Origin: Nitrospira sp.
Lineage (GTDB): Bacteria; Nitrospirota; Nitrospiria; Nitrospirales; Nitrospiraceae
Direction: 5' to 3'
Assembly: GCA_025935475.1 (NCBI GenBank)
Contig: JAICVE010000161.1
Span: forward strand, 1-6,558
Length of the DNA stretch: 6,558 nucleotides
The notes beneath the pieces were generated by a model that was not told the DNA's origin, ran no database searches, and saw only the letters and a list, made by a program, of their open reading frames with translations. Both the position numbers and the translations under genes were made by a program. This document shows positions 1 to 5,939 of the stretch, in pieces. Position 1 is the first letter of the stretch; each line of letters starts with the position of its first letter.

Positions 1-291
1 CTGATGCTGCAGATCGTGTGAGACCATGCCCAAATGCTTCCGCACGTCCCAGACGTTCCACTGCGCCTCGCCGAAGAGCCGGATGGAGGTCTCGTCTTTC
101 GGCACGGCGTGCACGTCGCCGGCCAGGAGCTTAAGAATAGTCGACTTTCCGGCCCCATTTGGGCCGAGGATGGCCGTATGCTGATCCGCCTCCAGCAGGA
201 AAGAGAGATTGTCGAAGACACACGTATCTCCGCGGTAGACTTGTGCGTTTTTGATCTCGAGGATGCGGCCCTCGTCTGGAGGAGCGGGCAT
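1..291 (-). CDS. ABC transporter ATP-binding protein, ModF/YlmA-like (N-terminal 97 residues, truncated by window edge)
   Basis: This is the nucleotide-binding subunit of an ABC transporter or related ABC ATPase, which would bind and hydrolyse ATP on the cytoplasmic side. The 97 visible residues begin MPAPPDEGRILEIKNAQVYRG and carry a clear Walker A motif, GPNGAGKST, near residues 43-51. A stretch reading LFGEAQWNVWDVRKHLGMVS follows near residues 72-91 and then the Q-loop region. The FGE..WNVWD..K.LG pattern is, from memory, typical of the COG1119 (ModF/YlmA) ATPases and not of generic importers. Signature and Walker B motifs would lie beyond the window. The start is the ATG at 291, because an in-frame TAA stands only four codons upstream (303-301) and no other start lies between. 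There is no convincing Shine-Dalgarno sequence. It lies 32 bases downstream of aroC on the same strand, so co-transcription is likely. The substrate cannot be inferred. The ATPase family is certain; the subgroup is moderately supported. Confidence 0.9.
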   Translation of the reverse strand, partial: MPAPPDEGRILEIKNAQVYRGDTCVFDNLSFLLEADQHTAILGPNGAGKSTILKLLAGDVHAVPKDETSIRLFGEAQWNVWDVRKHLGMVSHDLQHQ

Positions 292-300
292 GCGGCGCGA

Positions 301-324
301 TTACAGCAATGCGGTGCGAGGCAT
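301..324 (-). other. 8-codon mini-ORF overlapping the aroC stop (TGATG)
   Basis: The aroC stop TGA (326-324) overlaps an ATG (324-322) in the arrangement TGATG. That ATG opens a reading frame for MPRTALL followed by TAA at 303-301. The frame is the same as that of the downstream ABC ATPase, whose ATG follows only nine bases after this TAA. The arrangement could let ribosomes finishing aroC re-initiate, terminate again close by, and then start the ATPase at 291, which itself lacks a clear ribosome-binding site. It could equally be chance. Nothing suggests that the peptide itself has a function. Confidence 0.3.
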
Positions 325-1487
325 CAGGCTTCGTGAGGCTCGGGATTGATCTTGGACACGGATGCCCGCTTGGGTTTCGAGGCTAACTGAGCTGAAGTAC
401 CTGCCAGCCGCGGCGTAGGAGTCCGCACATCCGCATTCTGCGCGCGATGGAGCAAGGCATGGTCCATGAGAACGAGCGCCATCATCGCTTCGGCAATGGG
501 GGTGGCTCGAATCCCGACACAGGGATCATGCCGGCCATTCGTCTCGACCGTCACCGGATTCCCCTGCTTGTCGATCGAACGGCGGGACACCCGGATGCTC
601 GAGGTCGGCTTGATGCCGATCGTCACGACAATGTCCTGGCCCGTGGAAATTCCGCCAAGAATGCCGCCCGCATGGTTGGTGACGAACCCTTCCGGCGTCA
701 ACTCATCGCCATGTTCGGACCCGCGCTGGGTGACCGACGCGACCCCTGAGCCGATTTCGACCGCTTTTACGGCATTGATGCTCATCATCGCGGCTGCCAG
801 CTCCGCGTCGAGCTTGGCATAGACCGGAGCGCCCCATCCGACAGGGACATGTTCGGCCACCGTGGTGATCCTGGCGCCGACCGAGTCGCCGGCCTTCCGC
901 AGGTCGTCCATGAACGATTCGAGCTTAGCCACGACGTCCTGATTCGCTGCAAAAAACGCATTGTCGCTGACGGCATCCCAGGATTTAAACGGAATCTCGT
1001 GCGGTCCCAGCTGACTGAGGTAGCCGTGAATGACGACGCCATGGGTCTCGCGGAGCCATTTCCTGGCAATCGCCGCAGCGGCAACCCGAACGGCGGTCTC
1101 CCGCGCGGACGCCCGGCCGCCGCCGCGGTGGTCGCGGATGCCATACTTTTGCCAGTAGGTGTAATCGGCATGGCCGGGCCGGAAGGTGTCGATGAGGTTT
1201 CCATAGTCTTTACCCCGCGCGTCTTCATTGCGGATCAACAACGCGATCGGTGTGCCAGTCGTCTTGCCTTCAAAGACGCCGGACAGGATTTCGACCCTGT
1301 CGGATTCCTGCCGCTGAGTCACGTGGCGGGAGGTGCCGGGTTTGCGGCGATCCAAATCCTGTTGAATCTCGTCGGAGGACAGCGCCAGACCGGGAGGGCA
1401 GCCATCGACGACGCACCCGATGGCCGGGCCGTGGCTTTCGCCGAAGGACGTCACGGTGAAGATGTGACCAAAGGTATTGCCGGCCAT
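324..1487 (-). CDS. aroC: Chorismate synthase
   Basis: This enzyme catalyses the last step of the shikimate pathway, trans-elimination of phosphate from 5-enolpyruvylshikimate-3-phosphate to give chorismate, using reduced FMN. It is cytosolic and usually tetrameric. The 387 residues show all three family signatures: GESHGPAIGCVVDGC near 16-30, GGGRASARETAVRVAAAA near 122-139, and RHDPCVGIRATPIAEAMM near 319-336. His19 (in GESHG) and His106 (in FRPGHADYTY) match the two conserved catalytic histidines of the family, and NHAGGILGGISTG at 271-283 is also conserved. The ATG at 1487 has a good ribosome-binding site, GGAGAGG, eight bases upstream. The protein is about 25 residues longer than the E. 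coli form (361): after RAQNADV it continues with a Ser/Ala/Lys-rich tail that is probably disordered. The 138-base gap to aspS upstream holds a palindromic element, so aroC may be expressed partly independently of the genes before it. Confidence 0.98.
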   Translation of the reverse strand: MAGNTFGHIFTVTSFGESHGPAIGCVVDGCPPGLALSSDEIQQDLDRRKPGTSRHVTQRQESDRVEILSGVFEGKTTGTPIALLIRNEDARGKDYGNLIDTFRPGHADYTYWQKYGIRDHRGGGRASARETAVRVAAAAIARKWLRETHGVVIHGYLSQLGPHEIPFKSWDAVSDNAFFAANQDVVAKLESFMDDLRKAGDSVGARITTVAEHVPVGWGAPVYAKLDAELAAAMMSINAVKAVEIGSGVASVTQRGSEHGDELTPEGFVTNHAGGILGGISTGQDIVVTIGIKPTSSIRVSRRSIDKQGNPVTVETNGRHDPCVGIRATPIAEAMMALVLMDHALLHRAQNADVRTPTPRLAGTSAQLASKPKRASVSKINPEPHEA

Positions 1488-1495
1488 CAGGCAGA

Positions 1496-1502
1496 CCTCT
1501 CC
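1496..1502 (-). promoter_or_regulatory. Shine-Dalgarno site of aroC
   Basis: On the minus strand this reads GGAGAGG, eight bases before the aroC ATG. It is the only strong Shine-Dalgarno sequence at any start in this window. Its first two G residues (1502-1501) are also the outermost bases of the palindromic element that fills the aspS-aroC gap, so they can pair with the distal arm in RNA. Confidence 0.75.
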
Positions 1503-1625
1503 GGACGTTGAAAAATGGCGTTCAGCTTTGTTCTCGCATCGCTCAGAGGCTCGACGTACGCGAAAAAGTACGCCTCGCGCCCTCGCTCGCTGCGGCCTCG
1601 CTGACCGGCCTTTTTGAACATCCGG
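1501..1625. repeat. 125-bp imperfect palindromic intergenic element (REP/MITE-like)
   Basis: The terminal arms 1501-1526 and 1600-1625 are inverted repeats of one another, with 21 of 26 positions identical by hand alignment. Each arm contains a run of five A (or T) next to a GC-rich block. The centre holds a perfect 5-bp hairpin, CGTAC (1555-1559) with GTACG (1568-1572) around an 8-base loop. A further pair, GAGGC (1546-1550) with GCCTC (1572-1576), flanks it and competes for base 1572. The remaining interior pairs only loosely. No coding sequence is present. One end touches the last base of the aspS stop codon and the other overlaps the aroC ribosome-binding site. Its style resembles dispersed intergenic palindromes I recall from Nitrospira genomes; that family link is recollection, whereas the symmetry is visible. 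The A/T runs at both ends could also give it weak bidirectional terminator character. Confidence 0.75.
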
Positions 1626-3389
1626 TTACTCAATCAAATCGAGCTTGATGCGTAGCTCCTTGAGTTGATCGGCGGCAACGGCTGACGGCGCGTCCGTCAG
1701 CGGGCACTGGGCACGCTGCGTTTTTGGAAACGCGATCACATCACGAATCGATTCAGCGCCGCCCAGCAGCATGATGAGACGGTCGAGGCCGAAGGCGATG
1801 CCGCCATGCGGGGGGGCCCCGTAATCCAAGGCCTCCAGCAGGAAACCGAACTTGGCCTGCGCCTGCTCCTTGCTGATCCCGAGCAGATCCAAAATCCGCA
1901 ATTGCACGTCGCTTCGATGATTGCGGATGCTCCCGCCGCCGATCTCGTTGCCGTTGAGCACCATATCGTAGGCCTTGGCGCGGGCCCGCAGCGGCTCTGA
2001 GTCCAACAGCGGAAGATCCTCGTCGAGAGGGGCGGCAAACGGATTGTGCATAAAGATGTAGCGTTTCTCTTCTTGGGAATAGTCGAGCAGCGGGAAATCG
2101 GTGACCCACACGGGCTTCCAGGCCAACTTATCGATGAGGTTGAGCTCTTCGCCGAGCAACAGACGGAGCCGCCCCAGTACGTCATGGACCACCGCCGGAG
2201 TATCCGCACCGAACAACACCAGATCACCAGGGCTGGCTTCGGGCAAGGCGCGAGCAAATGCTTTGGCATCAAGAAATTTTGCAATGACCGAATCCAGCTG
2301 GCCGTCGGCCGCGATTTTGAGCCAGGCGAGTCCCTTGGCTCCAAAGCTTCTGGCCGTTTCGCCCAACGCATCGATTCGGCTTCGGGCGATGCTCTGACCG
2401 CCCTTCACGATCAGCGCCTTGACGATTTTCCCCTTCCCTGCCGCCTCTCGAAACACCTTGAACTCGCTCGTCGCCCCGAACGCGGTAACGTCATAGAGGG
2501 GCATCTCAAAACGTAGGTCCGGCTTGTCCGAACCATAGCGCCCTATGGCGTCGGCATAGGTGATTCGTGGAAAGGGGGTCGGGAGTTGAACGCCGCCGGC
2601 TTCGCGAAACACCGTCACGATCATTCGCTCCATTACACTCATGACCTGTTCGCGATCGACGAAGGACATTTCGAGATCGATCTGGGTAAACTCCGGCTGG
2701 CGATCATTGCGCAGGTCTTCGTCCCGGAAGCAGCGGGCAATCTGGTAATACCGGTCCACGCCGCTCACCATCAGCACCTGCTTGAAGAGCTGCGGCGATT
2801 GGGGAAGGGCAAAGAACTGGCCCGGATTCACGCGGCTTGGGACGAGATAGTCCCTTGCGCCTTCCGGCGTGCTTTTCGTGAGAATCGGTGTCTCGACTTC
2901 CAGAAACCCCTCTCGGTTGAGGAAGGCGTGAACGGCCTGCACGATGTTGTGCCGCAAACTCAATAGCCGTTGCATCTTGGGCCGGCGAAGATCGAGATAG
3001 CGGTACTTCAACCGAATCCCTTCCGTCACCGAGGCATCGTCCTCGATGACGAACGGCGGTGTCTTCGCCTCATTCAAAATCTCCACGGCATCCACAAACA
3101 CTTCGATGTCGCCGGTCGACAGATGAGGGTTCTTGGAGTCCTCGGGGCGCGCCATGACCTGGCCCGTGACGGAGACGACACACTCGCTCCGCAGCGTGTG
3201 GGCGGACTTGTGGACTTCCCGGTTCCGTTCGGCGTTGAACACGACCTGGGTAATGCCCGTCCGGTCTCGAAGATCGATGAACATCACCATGCCGTGGTCG
3301 CGACGGCCCTGCACCCACCCCTGCAAGACCACGGTCTGGCCGACATGCGTCTTGTTCAACTCTCCGCATCGATGCGTTCTGCTTTTCAC
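1626..3389 (-). CDS. aspS: Aspartyl-tRNA synthetase, bacterial type; possibly non-discriminating (Asp/Asn)
   Basis: This class II aminoacyl-tRNA synthetase charges tRNA(Asp) with aspartate in the cytoplasm. The 587 residues match the usual bacterial length of about 590. An N-terminal OB-fold anticodon-binding domain covers about 1-105. The catalytic core follows, with TPEGARDYLVPSR (174-186), QSPQ (197-200), motif 2 CFRDEDLRNDRQPEFTQIDLE (220-240) and motif 3 GGIAFGLDRLIMLL (529-542). The bacterial GAD insertion lies at about 290-420, and GNEIGGGSIRNH is at 480-491. His32 in RRDHG corresponds to the Pseudomonas His31 associated with non-discriminating enzymes, where E. coli has Leu; this suggests the enzyme may also charge tRNA(Asn), with GatCAB correcting it. 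The start is a GTG one base after the stop of the pseudouridine synthase gene, with no obvious ribosome-binding site, so translational coupling is likely. The family is certain; the discrimination class is inference. Confidence 0.98.
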   Translation of the reverse strand: MKSRTHRCGELNKTHVGQTVVLQGWVQGRRDHGMVMFIDLRDRTGITQVVFNAERNREVHKSAHTLRSECVVSVTGQVMARPEDSKNPHLSTGDIEVFVDAVEILNEAKTPPFVIEDDASVTEGIRLKYRYLDLRRPKMQRLLSLRHNIVQAVHAFLNREGFLEVETPILTKSTPEGARDYLVPSRVNPGQFFALPQSPQLFKQVLMVSGVDRYYQIARCFRDEDLRNDRQPEFTQIDLEMSFVDREQVMSVMERMIVTVFREAGGVQLPTPFPRITYADAIGRYGSDKPDLRFEMPLYDVTAFGATSEFKVFREAAGKGKIVKALIVKGGQSIARSRIDALGETARSFGAKGLAWLKIAADGQLDSVIAKFLDAKAFARALPEASPGDLVLFGADTPAVVHDVLGRLRLLLGEELNLIDKLAWKPVWVTDFPLLDYSQEEKRYIFMHNPFAAPLDEDLPLLDSEPLRARAKAYDMVLNGNEIGGGSIRNHRSDVQLRILDLLGISKEQAQAKFGFLLEALDYGAPPHGGIAFGLDRLIMLLGGAESIRDVIAFPKTQRAQCPLTDAPSAVAADQLKELRIKLDLIE

Positions 3390-3390
3390 G

Positions 3391-4245
3391 TCACGCTCGC
3401 TTTCGTGTCAACGACCACGCCCCTCGCCGACGTTGGCTCTTGTTCTTTTTCGCTCGCGCCCATCCCTCCCGCCTTGCCGGCCGTGCGGGAGTCACCGCCA
3501 CCGATTCCTCGGCCAGCGCCACCCGTTCCTCCACCAACCGGCGCAGCGTATTGGCTTCGCGATCGGTCAAAAAACGGAATTCACCCGGCAGCAAATCACC
3601 GAGCGACAGCGATCCCATCCGGATCCGCAGGAGCTTGATCACCGGATGTCCGACCACTTCCAGCATCCGCTTGACTTGATGTTTGCGCCCTTCACGGATC
3701 GTAATTTCCAGCCAGGAATTCGCCTCGACCTTCCGGACCTTCTTGACCTGCGCCGGACTCGTCATGCCGTCTTCGAGTCTCACACCCTGCTCCAGGCTTC
3801 TGATCTCGTCGTCAGTCAGGACACCCTTCACCTTGATCAGGTATGTCTTGGGCACGTGATACCGCGGGTGAAGCATCGCCTGAGCGAGCTCGCCGTTGTT
3901 GGTCAAGAGCATCAGCCCTTCACTGTCGAAATCCAGCCGGCCGACGGGGAACACCCGCACCGAAACGCCTCGCAGATAATCCTTGACCGTCGTCCGTCCC
4001 CCCGGATCGTCCAGGGTGGAAACGACGTTCTTGGGTTTGTTCAACATCAAATAGACGAACGGCTGCGGCGCACTCAAGTGTTTGCCGTCGACCTTGACGT
4101 GATCCCGTTCGGGATCGACCTTGGTCCCCAATTCCGTGACCGTCGTGCCGTTCACCATGACACGACCGGCCGTAATCAAGGCTTCAGCCTTGCGCCGCGA
4201 CGCAAGGCCGGTTCCGGCGATCAATTTTTGCAGTCTGACTTCCAT
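3391..4245 (-). CDS. rluB: rRNA pseudouridine synthase, RsuA/RluB family
   Basis: This enzyme isomerises a specific uridine in ribosomal RNA to pseudouridine. The RluB branch acts on 23S rRNA near the peptidyl-transferase region. The 284 residues begin with an S4 RNA-binding domain (about 2-55, LQKLIAGTGLASRRKAEALI). The catalytic domain follows, with the family signature GRLDFDSEGLMLLTN at 102-116; Asp105 is the expected catalytic aspartate. EGRKHQVKRML at 185-195 is the second conserved block. The last 30 residues are a basic Arg/Lys-rich tail, probably disordered and RNA-binding. The ATG at 4245 lies 9 bases after the guaA stop, and the stop is one base before the aspS GTG, so it sits inside a tight guaA-rluB-aspS cluster. 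RsuA, RluE and RluF share the signature, so the exact target uridine is not proven; the two-domain layout with a basic tail favours RluB. Confidence 0.92.
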   Translation of the reverse strand: MEVRLQKLIAGTGLASRRKAEALITAGRVMVNGTTVTELGTKVDPERDHVKVDGKHLSAPQPFVYLMLNKPKNVVSTLDDPGGRTTVKDYLRGVSVRVFPVGRLDFDSEGLMLLTNNGELAQAMLHPRYHVPKTYLIKVKGVLTDDEIRSLEQGVRLEDGMTSPAQVKKVRKVEANSWLEITIREGRKHQVKRMLEVVGHPVIKLLRIRMGSLSLGDLLPGEFRFLTDREANTLRRLVEERVALAEESVAVTPARPARREGWARAKKNKSQRRRGAWSLTRKRA

Positions 4246-4254
4246 GTCTCAGTA

Positions 4255-5811
4255 TTACTCCCACTCAATGGTGCTCGGTGGCTTGGAGCTGATATCGTAG
4301 ACGACACGATTCACGCCCTTGACCTCGTTAATGATGCGATTGGACATGCGCCCCAACACATCGGGGGGAATCTTTGCCCAGTCCGCTGTCATGCCATCCA
4401 AGCTCGTCACGGCACGGATGGCCACCACGTGCTCATACGTTCGCTGATCCCCCATCACACCGACCGTCCGAACCGGCAGCAAGACCGCGAACGCCTGCCA
4501 GATATCCCGATACAGGCCGGCGCTTCGTATTTCTTGGTCCACGATGGTTTCCGCGGCGCGCAAGATGGCCAGGCGCTCTTTCGTCACCGATCCCAGCACC
4601 CGAATGGCAAGGCCAGGCCCGGGAAACGGCTGCCGCCAGATGATGTCGTCCGGCAATCCCAGCTCTGTTCCAAGCACGCGCACCTCGTCCTTGAACAGTT
4701 CTCGGAGGGGTTCGATCAGCTTCAGCCTCATGCGGGCCGGCAACCCACCGACGTTGTGATGCGTCTTGATGGTCGCCGACGGCCCCTTGAAGCTCACGCT
4801 CTCGATGACATCCGGGTACAACGTCCCCTGGACCAAATGCTTGATGCCCTTCAACCTCTTCGCTTCGGCTTCAAAATTCTTGATAAAGAGACGTCCGATG
4901 TTCTTGCGTTTCCGCTCAGGGTCGGTGACGCCCTTCAATCCGGCTAGAAACTGCTCGGTCCGATCGAGGATCCGGAGATTCAGATGCAATTGAGAGGCAA
5001 ACATCTTTTGGACCTGGTCACGCTCACCTGCCCGCAACACGCCGTTGTCGACGAAGACGCAGATCAGCTGATCGCCGATGGCGCGGTGGGTGAGGGCTGC
5101 CGCCACCGAGGAATCGACGCCTCCGCTCAAGGCACAGATGACGCGCTCCTGACCGACCTGTTCCCGGATCTGTTTCACCGCCGTTTCCACATAGGACTGC
5201 ATGGTCCACGTCGGTTTGCACCCGCAGATGTGATACACGAAGTTTCGGAGCAGCTGAGCGCCGTCCGGCGTATGGGCAACTTCGGGATGGAACTGCAGGC
5301 AGTAGATCCGGCGCTTGCCATCGTCCTGCTTCATGGCCGCCACCGGAGAATTGCTCGTGCGGGCGATGGACCGGAATCCTGGAGGCATCCGTTCGATCCG
5401 GTCGCCGTGCGACATCCAGACGTCGGTGGAGCCGCCCTTCCCGATACCGGCAAAGAGATCGCCGTCGTCGTCGATCGTCAGCTCCGCACGGCCATATTCC
5501 CGATGCTTGGACTTTGCCACCTCGCCGCCGGACAAATGCGTGACGAGTTGCATGCCATAACAGATGCCCAGGACCGGGATGCCCTGCTCAAAGAGCTCTT
5601 TTGAAACGCTGGGCGCCTTCTTCTCATAGACACTTGAAGGGCCGCCGGACAAGACAATGCCCTGCGGGCGGTAGGCCAGCACGGTCGCCAACGGCACGGT
5701 GCAGGGAAGGATTTGCGAATAGACCTGCGCTTCACGAATGCGTCGGGCGATGAGCTGCGTGTACTGGGACCCGAAATCCAGGACCAGAATTCTGTCGTGC
5801 CAGAGTTCCAT
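4255..5811 (-). CDS. guaA: GMP synthase (glutamine-hydrolysing)
   Basis: This enzyme converts XMP to GMP using ATP and glutamine, the final step of de novo guanine nucleotide synthesis. From the ATG at 5811 it has 518 residues. A class I glutamine amidotransferase domain (about 6-195) contains the nucleophile Cys84 in GICYG, with His175 and Glu177 in HPE. The ATP-pyrophosphatase domain contains the P-loop SGGVDSS (229-235), GTLYPDVIES (329-338) and RQPFPGPGLAIR (393-404). The C-terminal dimerisation domain ends with the conserved SKPPSTIEWE. An in-frame TTG at 5826 would add five residues, but neither start has a Shine-Dalgarno sequence. I chose the ATG because MELWHDRILVLDFGS begins about where other GuaA proteins do. 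It lies 116 bases downstream of guaB, the preceding step of the pathway, and 9 bases upstream of the pseudouridine synthase gene. All key residues are present. Confidence 0.98.
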   Translation of the reverse strand: MELWHDRILVLDFGSQYTQLIARRIREAQVYSQILPCTVPLATVLAYRPQGIVLSGGPSSVYEKKAPSVSKELFEQGIPVLGICYGMQLVTHLSGGEVAKSKHREYGRAELTIDDDGDLFAGIGKGGSTDVWMSHGDRIERMPPGFRSIARTSNSPVAAMKQDDGKRRIYCLQFHPEVAHTPDGAQLLRNFVYHICGCKPTWTMQSYVETAVKQIREQVGQERVICALSGGVDSSVAAALTHRAIGDQLICVFVDNGVLRAGERDQVQKMFASQLHLNLRILDRTEQFLAGLKGVTDPERKRKNIGRLFIKNFEAEAKRLKGIKHLVQGTLYPDVIESVSFKGPSATIKTHHNVGGLPARMRLKLIEPLRELFKDEVRVLGTELGLPDDIIWRQPFPGPGLAIRVLGSVTKERLAILRAAETIVDQEIRSAGLYRDIWQAFAVLLPVRTVGVMGDQRTYEHVVAIRAVTSLDGMTADWAKIPPDVLGRMSNRIINEVKGVNRVVYDISSKPPSTIEWE

Positions 5812-5884
5812 GAGATTCGCTTTCAACCAGTTAGTTGTGTGCGGTCAGCAGCGTGACACCAACAGCGGGCCAATGACGAGTTCT

Positions 5885-5939
5885 GATTGGGGAAGGGCTG
5901 ATAACCGACGGATGAACGCTGATGGCGTTATTCCCAATC
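5885..5939. repeat. Inverted repeat spanning the guaB stop codon
   Basis: On the plus strand GATTGGGGAA (5885-5894) faces TTCCCAATC (5931-5939), complementary except for one extra G. Inside, ATAAC (5901-5905) faces GTTAT (5927-5931, sharing base 5931 with the outer arm), and AACGC (5915-5919) faces GCGTT (5925-5929) around a 5-base loop. The last two pairings exclude one another. The right arm is formed by the final guaB codons for Asp-Trp-Glu and the stop; the left arm lies in the untranslated gap before guaA. The RNA could fold over the end of guaB. It has no following U-run, so it is not a standard intrinsic terminator. It might stabilise the guaB 3' end or be coincidental. Confidence 0.45.

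Noticed and set aside
849..1511. 220-codon open frame on the plus strand opposite aroC
   Set aside because: It lies opposite conserved chorismate synthase codons and shows no domain or ribosome-binding site; it is a compositional shadow.
1600..1616. Intrinsic terminator on the plus strand (GC-rich stretch followed by T5)
   Set aside because: There is no plus-strand gene to terminate, and the T-run is one arm of the larger palindrome; terminator function on either strand is not supported by a compact hairpin plus U-tract.
3133..4947. 604-codon open frame on the plus strand, antisense to aspS, rluB and guaA
   Set aside because: It runs across three well-supported minus-strand genes, its translation is rich in His, Arg, Pro, Gln and Asp with no recognisable domain, and such long frames are expected opposite GC-rich coding DNA.
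5812..5884. Promoter for guaA in the guaB-guaA gap
   Set aside because: I found TTG-containing candidates for a -35 box, but no convincing -10 hexamer at suitable spacing.
5896..5925. Short tandem repeat with units like GCTGAT / CGGATGAAC
   Set aside because: Only two or three degenerate units are visible; the similarity is too weak to call a repeat array.
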